In this document: piece by piece, positions 26,632-36,554 of the stretch | Numbering within the stretch: the first letter of the stretch is position 1 | Layout: the number at the start of each line of letters is the position of its first letter | Source: Bacteroidota bacterium | GTDB lineage: Bacteria; Bacteroidota; Bacteroidia; Chitinophagales; Saprospiraceae | Direction: 5' to 3' | Assembly: GCA_024743405.1 (NCBI GenBank) | Contig: JANSWP010000003.1 | Span: 1 to 64,000 of the forward strand | Length of the DNA: 64,000 nucleotides | Program-made: the position numbers and the translations under genes | Notes under the pieces: generated by a model | The model's database searches: none | Told to the model about the DNA's origin: nothing | What the model saw: only the letters and a program-made list of their open reading frames with translations

Positions 26632-27788
26632 TTTTTAATACGTGAAATACTCTCTCTTAAAATAGCTTCTGAAGTTGAGAAGCAAATTCTTATGTAGCCC
26701 TCAGCACCTTTTCCAAACCATTTTTCTAATCCTGGCACCACTGCAACTTTAGCTTCATTCAGCAAGACTTCATATATTTCCTGGCTTGTTTTATGCGTTT
26801 TTTTGATGTTAATGAATGCAACATAACAGCCATCTGGAGCAATACAACTTAAGTTCGGAATGGAATTAATTTCACGAACTAAAAGATCTCTCATTTTTTT
26901 TGTGTGATTTACAAATTCTTCTAACCAATAATCACATTTCTCTAGCGCCGCTATTGCCGCGATTTGCGACAAAACATTAGCTCCATGAATCGTAGATTTA
27001 TGCATTGAGTGCTCCAAAATATTGTTGTAATGCTGTTCATTGTGCGCTATAATAACTCCTATCCGGAGACCTGCCATTCCAAATGATTTACTGAAACCTG
27101 TAACGGTTATTGTTTTATTTCTGATTTCTTCATTTAATGATGATATGCTCACAAATTCTGCAGGATGATAGACAATATCACTCCAAATTTCATCTGACAA
27201 AATGGTTAAATTATACTTTACTGCAATTGAGCCCAGTGTAAGTAGCTCATCTTTGGTAAACACTTTTCCTGTTGGATTCAGTGGGTTACAAAGACAAATT
27301 AATTTAGTTTTATTTGTTATTAGATGTTCAATTTTATGAAAATCAACTTTCGGAGTGTTTGGTGGAATTGAAAATGGAATTGCTTTTGCACCTACCTTTT
27401 CAATAGAATACTTAAATAAAAAGTCAACAGGGTCAAAAATAATTGCTTCGTCTCCCTTTTTTAATAATGTTTTACAAGTCAGGTAAATGCCATAAGCAGT
27501 ACTGTCAACGGGTAGAACAAAATCAAATTCAACAGGAACATTTCGTTTTGAAACAAAAAAAGATGCTACACTTTTTTTTAGCCCAATGAGTCCTTCAGAA
27601 GGGCCATATGAAAAGTATTGCCCCTTACAGTAATCTATAATCGCCTCTGATATTTCTGGCGCACTTTGGAAATCAGGATCAGCTGCAGTAAGAGGAATCA
27701 CGTCATCTGGAAGTTCAGCCCACCTCAAATTAAAAGCCCTGTTCTTTAGTAGATCAAAATTTACTTTATTGGAATCAAATAAATGCAT
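26619..27788 (-). CDS. PLP-dependent aminotransferase / C-S lyase, class I/II (PatB/MalY-like)
   Basis: 389 residues, fold type I. Motifs: PLTAADPDFQSAPEI (about 32-46), the NPLNPTGKVF segment (about 168-177), the PLP-binding aspartate and partner in ILSDEIWSDIVY (about 196-207), the Schiff-base lysine K234 in TGFSKSFGMAGLRIG, and a C-terminal RICFSTSE arginine. The early FDLLKNRAFNLRWAELPDDV region resembles MalY/PatB C-S lyases, but that subgroup also contains true aminotransferases. Paired with the flavin monooxygenase (13-bp overlap), it suggests a small amino-acid-derived metabolite pathway. Cytoplasmic; substrate unknown. Confidence 0.8.
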   Translation of the reverse strand: MHLFDSNKVNFDLLKNRAFNLRWAELPDDVIPLTAADPDFQSAPEISEAIIDYCKGQYFSYGPSEGLIGLKKSVASFFVSKRNVPVEFDFVLPVDSTAYGIYLTCKTLLKKGDEAIIFDPVDFLFKYSIEKVGAKAIPFSIPPNTPKVDFHKIEHLITNKTKLICLCNPLNPTGKVFTKDELLTLGSIAVKYNLTILSDEIWSDIVYHPAEFVSISSLNEEIRNKTITVTGFSKSFGMAGLRIGVIIAHNEQHYNNILEHSMHKSTIHGANVLSQIAAIAALEKCDYWLEEFVNHTKKMRDLLVREINSIPNLSCIAPDGCYVAFINIKKTHKTSQEIYEVLLNEAKVAVVPGLEKWFGKGAEGYIRICFSTSEAILRESISRIKNCLT

Positions 27789-28233
27789 GATTGAATTGTC
27801 TGACTTATTGTTGCTAACGGCCCGTGTATGCGGCTGTAGCGTAAGCTCAACTTATGAAATTTTCACCTAAAACCAAAGGTAAGAAACGCCGGCTAAATAA
27901 CCTAAAGCTATGACCGCATACATATTGTTTTATACTTGCTTTTTTTTTGCGTTCAGGACTCGTTTTTGAGCTTCACTACAATTTCTAAATAAGTTTTCTT
28001 TTACCTCTTAAAAATAGCTTTTCTGAAAAGCTTTCCAACTTTTTAACTAAGAAAATACCTTCTTTAGCTCAAAAAGAGTTGGATTTTCTGTTTTTATTGT
28101 AGCGCATTTTTAAGTTATAGTTTCATAACTCTGCCTACACTTTCCTAGGAAAACCCTAGGCTTTTCAGCTTTTTACGCCCGATATCATTTTGCTTTAGGT
28201 AAAATCTATATTCAGCACATTAGAATCATTATA
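27789..28233. other. 445-bp intergenic region with an inverted repeat
   Basis: Holds the inverted repeat at 27825-27922 (see that entry). From 27930 on it is T-rich with several short hairpins, among them CCTAGG repeated four bases apart near 28147, which may help end the GH3 transcript. No coding pattern was recognised. The region separates the A+T-rich accessory island from the PUL. Confidence 0.45.
27825..27922. repeat. imperfect inverted repeat, weakly attC-like
   Basis: TGTATGCGG (27825-27833) and CCGCATACA (27914-27922) are perfect complements, and the match extends inward as TGTATGCGGnnnTAGC. It is preceded by GTTGCTAAC. About 80 bp of sequence lies between the arms. The size and the GTTGC/TAAC flank recall integron attC sites and other Bacteroidetes intergenic repeats, but the second core site is not clear. 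Confidence 0.4.
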
Positions 28234-30429
28234 CTATTCCACTATAAACTCCGAATTTAAAAATTGAGGACTCCCCAAATCAAGACTCTTCTTTGAAGGA
28301 ACAGAACCACCAACATACACCTTGAAATCTCCCGATTCAATCAATCTTTCCCCATTTTCATTGACCATTTGCATCATTTCAGGTGTGACTTCAAAAGTCA
28401 CAGTTTTGGAATCACCTTGCTGTAAAGAAACCCTTTGAAATCCTTTTAAAGCATATTTTGGCAATTCAATATCAGATTCCATATCTGTCAAATACAATTG
28501 AATTACTTCATCGCCTTGGTAATTGCCCACATTTGAAACAGTAACATCAACAGAGACGGATTCTCCTTTTTTAATTTGTGTTTTGCTTAACTTCAAATTG
28601 CTGTATTTAAAATTGGTATAACTCAAACCAAAACCGAAAGAGAATAATGGTTCGGTTCTTTGATAACGATAGGTTCGATTCGCCAAAGCATAATCTTCAA
28701 AAGGCGGTAAATCATCAATCGATTTTACTATGGTCACAGGTAAACGACCGGATGGATTTGCGTCACCAAAAACAATATCACCCAATGCATTTCCGCCCTG
28801 TTCTCCGGGATACCAAACATAAAGTAAGGCATCCGCCATTTCATAAACTTCAGGGCAGGAAACGGCACTTCCTGCCGTAATTACGACCACCAATTTTTTA
28901 GCTTTTGACCTGATTTTCTTCAAAAAATTAATCTGGTTTTGAGGCAATCCGATTTCTTCGCGGTCACCAAAATGGCGAGAAGCGATAGATTCGCCTTCTT
29001 CTCCTTCAATCAATTGTGATATACCGATACAGGCAATGGTTACATCTGACTCTTCCGCGACACCTGAAAACCAATCATTTGGATTTCGGTTAGGTTCATC
29101 GAGTAATGCTCCTTGACGATATTTGATGGAAGTTTGAGGGCTTGTTTTACCGACAATTCCTTCAAGAAATGTTTTCATATCCTCACTTACACCATAATAA
29201 TTTGCCAATAATGCTTGCATATGCGTTGCCATTGGACCTGTTACGAAAATGCTTCCAATGTCTTTATTTAAAGGCAATGTATTGTCTTTATTTTTTAATA
29301 AAACGATGGATTTTGTCGCGGCTTCTTTCGTCAGTTCAATATGTTTTGGATGTCGAATCATTTCAGGACCGATGTGGTCGAAAGGATTGGTTCCAAAGGG
29401 ATCAAACAAGCCTAAGCGAAATCGAGTTGGGAGTAATTCTTTTAAATTTCGGTCAATTTCAGCTTCGGATGTGTGACCTTCTTCGATAGCTTTTAAAAGA
29501 TGCGGATAAGTATTTCCACAATTCAAATTACAACCCGTATTCAATGCCAGTCCTGCTGCTTCGGGGGCTGTTTTTACAATATTATGTCCATCATAAAAAT
29601 CTTTAATTGCCCAACAATCCGATACATAATACCCCTTAAAGCCCCACTGTTTTCTCAAAACGTCTTTCATTAAATATGGATGAGCACAGCAAACGTCACC
29701 GTTGGTTCGATTGTAAGCTCCCATAATTCCTTCTACATTTGCCTCTTTGACCAATGCTTCAAAAGCAGGCAAATAAGTTTCCCAAAGGTCTTTCATACTT
29801 GACTTGGCATCGAAAACATGTCGCAGTTTTTCGGGACCGTTATGTACCGCATAATGTTTTCCCATGCCTGCGGCTTTAATATACATCGGATGGTCGCCTT
29901 GCAATCCTTTTACAAATGCAACACCGATTCGGGAAGTCAAAAATGGGTCTTCTCCATAAGTCTCCTGTCCTCTTCCCCAACGAGGGTCACGGAAAATATT
30001 CACATTTGGTGACCAAAAGGTGAGTCCCTGATAGCGACCTCTATGACCATGGGCTATCGAAACATTATACTTCGCTCGTCCTTCAGTGGCAATTGCATCT
30101 CCAATTCTTTGCATCAAATCGGTATCCCAAGTTGCTGCCATCCCAATAGCTTGAGGGAAAACAGTCGCCCGACCATTTCTGGCAACTCCATGAAGGCATT
30201 CGTTCCACCAATTATATTCAGGAACATTCAATCTTTCAATGGCAGGAGCAGTATACATCAGCTGTCCTGCCTTTTCTTCGAGGGTCATTCGAGATACTAA
30301 GTCATCAACTCTTTGGTCGAGGCTTAAGTTTGGATTTTGATATGGAAAAGTTTCCTTTGGGAAACCATCATTTTGAGCAAAAAGAAATTGGGAAATGCCT
30401 ATGAAAAGCATTAAGACCAGATTTTTCAT
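28234..30429 (-). CDS. GH3 family beta-glycosidase, probable beta-xylosidase/beta-glucosidase
   Basis: 731 residues with a signal peptide (1-19, ending FLFAQ). N-terminal (beta/alpha)8 domain about 35-340 with EYNWWNECLHGVARNGRATV (70-89; this WWNE-LHG form is typical of the xylosidase-like GH3 branch), FWSPNVNIFRDPRWGRGQE and the nucleophile D271 in GYYVSDCWAI. Alpha/beta sandwich domain about 370-590 (VVVITAGSAVSCPE, LYVWYPGEQGGNALGDI). Fibronectin-III-like C-terminal domain about 610-731. Releases monosaccharides from non-reducing ends, in the periplasm. Same strand as, and downstream of, the symporter, separated by 142 bp holding two inverted hairpin repeats. Confidence 0.9.
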   Translation of the reverse strand: MKNLVLMLFIGISQFLFAQNDGFPKETFPYQNPNLSLDQRVDDLVSRMTLEEKAGQLMYTAPAIERLNVPEYNWWNECLHGVARNGRATVFPQAIGMAATWDTDLMQRIGDAIATEGRAKYNVSIAHGHRGRYQGLTFWSPNVNIFRDPRWGRGQETYGEDPFLTSRIGVAFVKGLQGDHPMYIKAAGMGKHYAVHNGPEKLRHVFDAKSSMKDLWETYLPAFEALVKEANVEGIMGAYNRTNGDVCCAHPYLMKDVLRKQWGFKGYYVSDCWAIKDFYDGHNIVKTAPEAAGLALNTGCNLNCGNTYPHLLKAIEEGHTSEAEIDRNLKELLPTRFRLGLFDPFGTNPFDHIGPEMIRHPKHIELTKEAATKSIVLLKNKDNTLPLNKDIGSIFVTGPMATHMQALLANYYGVSEDMKTFLEGIVGKTSPQTSIKYRQGALLDEPNRNPNDWFSGVAEESDVTIACIGISQLIEGEEGESIASRHFGDREEIGLPQNQINFLKKIRSKAKKLVVVITAGSAVSCPEVYEMADALLYVWYPGEQGGNALGDIVFGDANPSGRLPVTIVKSIDDLPPFEDYALANRTYRYQRTEPLFSFGFGLSYTNFKYSNLKLSKTQIKKGESVSVDVTVSNVGNYQGDEVIQLYLTDMESDIELPKYALKGFQRVSLQQGDSKTVTFEVTPEMMQMVNENGERLIESGDFKVYVGGSVPSKKSLDLGSPQFLNSEFIVE

Positions 30430-30455
30430 AGTCTATAATTTTATGGGAATGCTGT

Positions 30456-30500
30456 TAAAGATGACATCTTCGAAGAATGAGAAGGTGTTACCTTATACCG
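30456..30500 (-). repeat. PUL intergenic hairpin, copy 1a (inverted orientation)
   Basis: Reverse complement of the consensus: on the minus strand it reads GGTAACACCTTCTC, a short loop, then CGAAGATGTCATC. It faces copy 1b 30 bp away, giving a double-hairpin structure between the symporter and GH3 genes. Confidence 0.65.
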
Positions 30501-30526
30501 TTAGTTTTATGAGAGTAATCTCGTTC

Positions 30527-30568
30527 GTGAGATGACACCTTCTCGTGCCTCGAAGATGTCACCTCACT
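30527..30568 (+). repeat. PUL intergenic hairpin, copy 1b
   Basis: Arms GTGAGATGACACCTTCTCG and CGAAGATGTCACCTCAC around a short loop. Differences between the arms become G-U wobble pairs when the minus strand (the mRNA strand here) is transcribed. Lies three bases downstream of the symporter stop. Confidence 0.7.
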
Positions 30569-30571
30569 CGT

Positions 30572-32212
30572 TTAGCCTTGGAAATAAAATAATATCCCGA
30601 TGATGAACAGAACCAAAGCTACAGAAGCGACGACATCCCAAATTGCATAACTGTTTTTCGCAGAGGCTTTTTGTTCTTCGGTTAACGTTCCGAAAGTTAA
30701 ACCTGCTAATTTCGCTTCCGACTGTGGCGCGGTTGCCAAACTCACTCCTATACAAACAAAGACACAGGCGATGAACATGAAAATTGCCATGTGAGCGAAA
30801 TTAATATCCGCATAAGTTGCTAAGAAACCGGATGCCCCATCAATCAACTGACCATTGTCGTCCAAATAAGTCAATTCGGCAATAATTCGGACTGTTGCCA
30901 TCAGCAAACCAAAGAACAACGTAGCGATTGCGCCTTGTGCATTTACTCGCTTCCAAAGAATACCGAGTAAAAAGACGGTGGTGATTGGAGGTGCGATATA
31001 AGACTGGACACTTTGTAAATATCGGTAAAGTGTCCCGCCACCAATTTTTTCCATAATCGGAATCCACGCCATTCCCAAAACAACGACGACTGCCGTGGCA
31101 ATTTGACCAATGCGAACCAATCGTTTTTCGGAGGTTTCAGGATATAGTTTTTTGAAAATATCAATAGTAAAAAGTGTGGAACTTGAATTGAAAACAGAAG
31201 CCAAAGAACTCATCAATGCCGCCATCAGACCACCGGCAACCAATCCTTTTAATCCTGTCGGCAATAAAGTTTGAACCAAGACTGGGAAAACTTGGTCTGC
31301 TTTTTCATAGCTTAGAACACCTTTTTGAGAAAGTGCATAAGCGATAATTCCGGGAATCAGGAAGATGAAAATCGGTAATATTTTCAAATAAGCTCCGAAA
31401 ATTGCTCCTCTTCTTCCTATTTCAATATTGTGAGCGGCCAAGGTTCTTTGAACAATATATTGGTCAGTACACCAATACCAAATTCCGACAATCGCACCAC
31501 CGAAAACCATTCCCGTCCACGGATATTCAGGGTCGCTCGCAGGACGCCACATGTTAAAATGTTCCGCACCTGCCAATGTTTTCAGTTCTTCCCAACTTCC
31601 AATTGCCTCAAATCCTTTATAAGTCAACAATAACGAACCTAAAATCAATACAATAGTTTGGAGTGCTTCCGTGTAAATAACTGCCCGCATGCCGCCCAAT
31701 ACCGTATATAGCCCCGTAACAACCACGGTGATAATTGCCCCTTCAAAAAAGGTAAATCCCAATAAGGAACTTACAACAATTCCACCTGCGTAAATGGTTA
31801 CAGAAACTTTTGTCAAAACATAGCCAATGATTGAAAAAATGGACAAAAACCATCGAGATTTGGCATCAAATCTCTTCTCAAGAAATTCGGGCATGGTGAA
31901 CGAGCCACTTCTCATATAAAAGGGCAAAAATAACCATCCCAATAACAAAACTATCCAAGCATGTAATTCATAATGTGCCATAGGCATTCCCGACTCTGCG
32001 CCTGTTCCCGCCAATCCGACGACGTGCTCAGAACCAATATTAGATGCAAAAATCGAAGCTCCGATTACGAACCAACCGACATTTCTCCCTGCCAAAAAGT
32101 AATCTTCCGTATTTCGGTTTTTTTGAATAATCACCCAAATGGCGACCGCAAAAAGTATAGCAAAATAGCCGCCTAACACGACCCAGTCTAAAGTTTGTAA
32201 AGTATTTTCCAT
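30572..32212 (-). CDS. sodium/solute symporter (SSS/SGLT family)
   Basis: About 546 residues, with some 13-14 membrane helices. Residues near the N-terminus are TLDWVVLGGYFAILFAVAIW, then NTEDYFLAGRNVGWFVIGAS, the family signature region SNIGSEHVVGLAGTGAESG and the following GMPMAHYELHAW. Proteins of this subgroup in PULs carry sugars, uronates or sialic acid into the cytoplasm with Na+. I chose the Met at 32212 (MENTLQTLDW); the upstream Met at 32245 adds a basic, unconserved leader. It lies first on the minus-strand arm of the PUL, followed by GH3, so it likely imports the monosaccharide released there. Confidence 0.9.
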   Translation of the reverse strand: MENTLQTLDWVVLGGYFAILFAVAIWVIIQKNRNTEDYFLAGRNVGWFVIGASIFASNIGSEHVVGLAGTGAESGMPMAHYELHAWIVLLLGWLFLPFYMRSGSFTMPEFLEKRFDAKSRWFLSIFSIIGYVLTKVSVTIYAGGIVVSSLLGFTFFEGAIITVVVTGLYTVLGGMRAVIYTEALQTIVLILGSLLLTYKGFEAIGSWEELKTLAGAEHFNMWRPASDPEYPWTGMVFGGAIVGIWYWCTDQYIVQRTLAAHNIEIGRRGAIFGAYLKILPIFIFLIPGIIAYALSQKGVLSYEKADQVFPVLVQTLLPTGLKGLVAGGLMAALMSSLASVFNSSSTLFTIDIFKKLYPETSEKRLVRIGQIATAVVVVLGMAWIPIMEKIGGGTLYRYLQSVQSYIAPPITTVFLLGILWKRVNAQGAIATLFFGLLMATVRIIAELTYLDDNGQLIDGASGFLATYADINFAHMAIFMFIACVFVCIGVSLATAPQSEAKLAGLTFGTLTEEQKASAKNSYAIWDVVASVALVLFIIGILFYFQG

Positions 32213-32500
32213 GCTTTTTCGTTTTGTTGGTTTTTCCCGCAGCATAGCTACGCCCTAAAAAAAAGAAACCCAATCTTTGAGTCGCCGTAAGGCGGCGATA
32301 TACGAATTTCACTAAATTGTGACACACTCAACCAATTTCTTTCGCTTTATTTTTAGATCAAAACTCTACAAATTGGGTAGTATTCAGGTTAGATTTAAGT
32401 TTTAAAAGGTTTGATTTCGATAATTTTTTTGAAATAGAAGAGAAGAGACTAAGACTTGAATTTTTTATTTCGACAAAAATCGTGAGATTCGTTTCGGAAA

Positions 32501-32542
32501 GGTCAAAGATGACATCTCCGTGAGGAGGTGTCATCTTTGACC
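32501..32542 (+). repeat. PUL hairpin copy 2a with GNRA-type loop
   Basis: A 19-bp stem, GGTCAAAGATGACATCTCC and its complement, with a single T-G pair, closed by the four-base loop GTGA (32520-32523), which fits the GNRA class. It is the most regular member of the family. Confidence 0.75.
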
Positions 32543-32550
32543 GCAAAATC

Positions 32551-32587
32551 GTGAGGTGATACCTTTTTTTTCAAGATGTCACCTCAT
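32551..32587 (+). repeat. PUL hairpin copy 2b
   Basis: Arms GTGAGGTGATACCTT and AAGATGTCACCTCAT with a T-rich loop, two changes between arms. It ends 18 bp before the HTCS start codon, inside its leader. Confidence 0.6.
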
Positions 32588-32605
32588 TTCTAGAAATTAT
32601 CTAAT

Positions 32606-35600
32606 GTGAGGCTTTTTATTTCAACATATCTTTTCCTTTTTTTAGTCGTGTTTTCCCACGCCCAAAATTTTCGTTTCCAACAACTCAGTATCGAAGACGG
32701 TCTGAAAAGCAATAAAGTTTTTCAAACAATTGAAGATAACGATGGCTTTATCTGGATTGCCACCGAGAACGGCATTAATAAATACGACGGAAGAACATTA
32801 AAATCATATTCTTTAGCAGAAATTCAAGGGGTTCAACAACGTCCTAATTTGCTTTTATTATTGGATGTTGATTCGAACGGAATCGTTTGGTTGGTACTGA
32901 ATAATGGATTGGTTTTTAAATATGATACCGGCTTAGACGAATTTATTTATTTTGATAAAATCGAATCTGAAACGGGAAATCATGTCTATGTCGGCACATT
33001 CCATATTGACCATAATGATAATATCATCGTAGGGTCGTTTGCCAATGCTTATATCTACTATCCTGATTCATTAAAATCGAAAAGCCTCCCCGAAATTACT
33101 ACGACAGTTAAGTCCGTTATCCAATCTTCGGATAACCAATATTTCATAGGAAGTCGAGAAGGTGTATTAGTTTTTGATGAAAATTTGAAGTTTCTTTTTA
33201 ACTTAAAAGACCGCGAAAAAAACAAGCATTGGATCCCCGAAAATCAAGCCATTGAGTCGTTGTTTTTGCAGGAAGCGGAAAATAAACTTTGGCTCGGGTC
33301 TCAAAATTCAGGCTTATATTTCTATGACTTAAACCACGACCAACTTTCTTCTTCCGACCAATTATTGGGAAATATTGACCTTCATATTCGAAGTATAACG
33401 GACTTCGGGAGTGGAAAATTAATGGTGGGAACGGATGGCGGCGGCGTATTCCTTTATGACACTTTTAAGTCAGAAGTTTTAGAACAATTGGTCTATAATG
33501 ATTACGATGAAAATTCGCTGAGTTCTAATAATGTTTACGACATTTTTGTAAATGAACAAGGCGTCGTTTTTATTTCAACTTTTAGAGGCGGCGTAAATAT
33601 TTATAATCCGAAAAGACAGAATTTTTCGAGTATTCGACATCAAAAAGGAGATGAAAATTCACTCAAAAACGATGTAATATTATCGATTGAAGAACCGCGA
33701 ATAGGATTGTTGAGTTTTGGGACAGATATGGGTATCAGCCTATTAAATAAGAGCACAGATAACTGGACCAATTTAAGCTTGAATACAAATGGGGAAAACA
33801 GTAAAAGTGAGGTAGCTTGGTCTCAATCCATTGACAAATCTGGCAAACTTTGGGTTGCCTCTTTTATTTATTCTTTAAGCCGTTTTGAGCCTAAATACAA
33901 TCAATATATTCTTAAATCAGATGCCTTTAATTTTCTGAAAAATGCCACCGTCAAAAAACTTTACCACCATCCAAATGGCGAAATGTTATTAGGCACGATT
34001 AATTCAGGAGTCTTTTGTGTCAAGCTTTCAGGCGAGGTAAAAAATTATCCGATTCAGGGGACAAATGATTTTGAGACGTATTCAGCCGAAAAAGTTATTA
34101 TCGGAAACCGAAACGGAATTGCACTTTTGGATTTGAAATATGAAGAAATCAATTGGATGGACGAAGGTTTGATTGGTAATACTTTGAAAAACAAGGCCAT
34201 CATATCCTTGTTGATTGATGATGAAAGAAACCTTTGGGTCGGTACGATTAATCACGGTGTTTTCATTTTTAATGCAAATCTGAATGAGGTAAGAACCGTT
34301 AACTCAGAATCGGGATTACCCTCCAATAATATTTTCGATTTAGTGAGTGATTCGGAAGGAAATGTTTGGGCAGCCACAGGAGAAGGGTTAAGTAAATTTG
34401 AAGGCGAATCCATCGCCAATTTTTATAAATCAGATGGCTTGATTTCAACTGATTTTAATCGAAATGCTGCCCTTCGAGGCAGCGATGGTCACTTGTATTT
34501 TGGTACTAATCAAGGCGTGATAACATTCAATCCTTTATCAATTGAACCTTCCGATATTAATAAAAAATTGGTACTGACAGATTTCTATTTGAACCATGCC
34601 CGTATTATCCCAAACGAAAAGTCTGCACTTTTCAAACCACTTAATGAAACGGAGAAAATAGTCTTGACACATAAACAAAATTCTTTTTCCATTGGATTTA
34701 CAAGCATTGATTTCGTGCATCCAGAACAAGGTGAATACACATGGAAACTCGAGGGTTTTGATCCTGATTGGGTGAGGGAAAACAATCCCGAAAGAGCGAC
34801 TTATACAAATTTGAATTCGGGCGAATATACCTTTCGATTGAAATTGACTGACCCTTTGGGCAATCTTCTTGCTCCCGAAAATCAGGTGAGTTTGATTATC
34901 AAAAAACCATATTGGCAAACTGTCTGGGCTTATGTTTTGTATTTGATTTTTGGGGCATTGCTTATTGCCTTATTATTATACTCAAATCGCCTTCGATTAG
35001 AGTCAAAAAATGCTAAAGAGCGACTCCACTATTTAATTGAAATGGCACATGAAATCAAAACTCCTTTGACTTTGATTCGTGCGCCAATTACCGACTTATT
35101 AAATAACAGTGAAACTGATAATCAAACCAAAGAGAGCCTTGAAGTTGCGTTGAAAAGTGCAGATAAATTACATAAACAAATGATGCAGTTTATTGATTTT
35201 CGAAAAACTGATGTACGCAAAAATCAATTACAAATTGAGTCTGTGGATTTAATTGATATGCTAAAAAGAAAGGTTTTTGCTTTTAAACCATTGGCGGGTA
35301 AAAAGGGAATTGACTTGATATTTAATCCTGACCAATCTGAATTTATTATCAAGACAGACGAGGCGATTTTAGATAAAATTGTGAGTAATCTTTTGTCTAA
35401 TGCGATTAAGTATACTTTGGAAAACGGCAAGGTGACTCTTTCTTTAGAATCTCATCCGACAAAATGGACACTTTCTGTAAAAGACACGGGCATCGGTATT
35501 TCAAAAGAAGACCAAAAGAAAATATTTACGCTTTTTTATCGAGCAGAAAATGCACGTGGTTCGGGAATTACAGGAAGTGGGGTCGGTCTGGTTTTGGCAA

Positions 35601-36544
35601 ATGATTTGGCGAAAACATTGGGTGGAGAAGTTCGATTGGAAAAATCAAATTTGGAAGGCTCGGAATTTGTCATCACAATACCTCTGACTCATACTGTTGA
35701 AGCAAGTGAATTTGTCAAAGAAAAAGAAACCGAAAAATTAGAAACGCAACGCATCGAAGCAGAGGTTTTGAACAATAAAAAAGTAAAAATATTAATAGTG
35801 GAAGACGATAAAGATTTGCGGGCTTATCAACGTCATAAGTTTGAACATAAATATCAAATTTTCACGGCTTCTAACGGAGAAGAGGCTTTGGAATTAGTAC
35901 AATCCAATCCACCCGATTTAATAATTAGCGATGTTGTAATGCCTAAAATGAATGGGCGACAATTGTGTATGAACATCAAGTCGAATTTAGCGACAAGCCA
36001 TATTCCTTTTATGATGCTGACAGGTTTGCAATCGAAAGAACATATCCAAATGGGCTTCGAAAGCGGCGCTGACGATTATATCCCAAAGCCTGTCGATTTT
36101 GAAATGTTAGCTTCTAAAATTAATAATCTACTCAGTACACGAACTGCTTTTAAAGACAAATTTATCACTAGTGAAACCGATTTTGAATATCAGGAATTAA
36201 CCAATCAACTCGACCAACAATTTCTGGACAAAATCACCCAACTGGTTGATGACCATATTAGCGATTCCGAATTATCCATCAATTTTCTTTGTCAATCAGT
36301 CGGTATGAGTCGAACGGCTTTTTATCATAAATTAAAATCATTAGTAGATATGTCTCCTTCGGAATTTATTCGAACTATTCGACTGAAACGCGCCAGGAAA
36401 TTACTGTTGAATTCACATAATAATATTAGCGAAGTGGCATACAGTACGGGTTTTTCGAATGCGAAATATTTTAGTACACTTTTTAAGAAATATTATGGGA
36501 TGAGTCCTTCGGGGTTTGTGGCGGAAAAGCGTGGGCTAAATTAA
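32606..36544 (+). CDS. hybrid two-component system regulator (HTCS) of the PUL
   Basis: 1312 residues. Signal peptide 1-19; two seven-bladed propellers of two-component regulator repeats about 22-690 (FIWIATENGINKYDG and similar); Y_Y_Y domain about 695-768; one membrane helix about 772-792; histidine kinase dimerisation domain with phospho-acceptor H815 in MAHEIKTPLTLI; ATPase about 915-1035 (NLLSNAIKYT, DTGIGISKED, GSGVGLVLANDL); receiver about 1062-1175 with D1109 in IISDVVMPKMNG; AraC-type DNA-binding domain about 1215-1312. A single protein in the inner membrane senses periplasmic oligosaccharide and activates PUL genes. Propeller type is that of xylan- and plant/algal-glycan HTCS proteins. 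The start follows two hairpin repeats. Confidence 0.95.
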   Translation: MRLFISTYLFLFLVVFSHAQNFRFQQLSIEDGLKSNKVFQTIEDNDGFIWIATENGINKYDGRTLKSYSLAEIQGVQQRPNLLLLLDVDSNGIVWLVLNNGLVFKYDTGLDEFIYFDKIESETGNHVYVGTFHIDHNDNIIVGSFANAYIYYPDSLKSKSLPEITTTVKSVIQSSDNQYFIGSREGVLVFDENLKFLFNLKDREKNKHWIPENQAIESLFLQEAENKLWLGSQNSGLYFYDLNHDQLSSSDQLLGNIDLHIRSITDFGSGKLMVGTDGGGVFLYDTFKSEVLEQLVYNDYDENSLSSNNVYDIFVNEQGVVFISTFRGGVNIYNPKRQNFSSIRHQKGDENSLKNDVILSIEEPRIGLLSFGTDMGISLLNKSTDNWTNLSLNTNGENSKSEVAWSQSIDKSGKLWVASFIYSLSRFEPKYNQYILKSDAFNFLKNATVKKLYHHPNGEMLLGTINSGVFCVKLSGEVKNYPIQGTNDFETYSAEKVIIGNRNGIALLDLKYEEINWMDEGLIGNTLKNKAIISLLIDDERNLWVGTINHGVFIFNANLNEVRTVNSESGLPSNNIFDLVSDSEGNVWAATGEGLSKFEGESIANFYKSDGLISTDFNRNAALRGSDGHLYFGTNQGVITFNPLSIEPSDINKKLVLTDFYLNHARIIPNEKSALFKPLNETEKIVLTHKQNSFSIGFTSIDFVHPEQGEYTWKLEGFDPDWVRENNPERATYTNLNSGEYTFRLKLTDPLGNLLAPENQVSLIIKKPYWQTVWAYVLYLIFGALLIALLLYSNRLRLESKNAKERLHYLIEMAHEIKTPLTLIRAPITDLLNNSETDNQTKESLEVALKSADKLHKQMMQFIDFRKTDVRKNQLQIESVDLIDMLKRKVFAFKPLAGKKGIDLIFNPDQSEFIIKTDEAILDKIVSNLLSNAIKYTLENGKVTLSLESHPTKWTLSVKDTGIGISKEDQKKIFTLFYRAENARGSGITGSGVGLVLANDLAKTLGGEVRLEKSNLEGSEFVITIPLTHTVEASEFVKEKETEKLETQRIEAEVLNNKKVKILIVEDDKDLRAYQRHKFEHKYQIFTASNGEEALELVQSNPPDLIISDVVMPKMNGRQLCMNIKSNLATSHIPFMMLTGLQSKEHIQMGFESGADDYIPKPVDFEMLASKINNLLSTRTAFKDKFITSETDFEYQELTNQLDQQFLDKITQLVDDHISDSELSINFLCQSVGMSRTAFYHKLKSLVDMSPSEFIRTIRLKRARKLLLNSHNNISEVAYSTGFSNAKYFSTLFKKYYGMSPSGFVAEKRGLN

Positions 36545-36554
36545 ACCTTTGCCT

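Larger units (their letters stand above)
32213..32605. other. divergent regulatory region of the PUL
   Basis: 393 bp between the symporter (minus) and the HTCS gene (plus). Contains hairpins 2a (32501-32542) and 2b (32551-32587) close to the HTCS start. Also contains a small stem TCGCC-GTAA-GGCG near 32282. No perfect -7 element was seen. This is where an HTCS-type activator would be expected to bind for the minus-strand arm. Confidence 0.45.
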
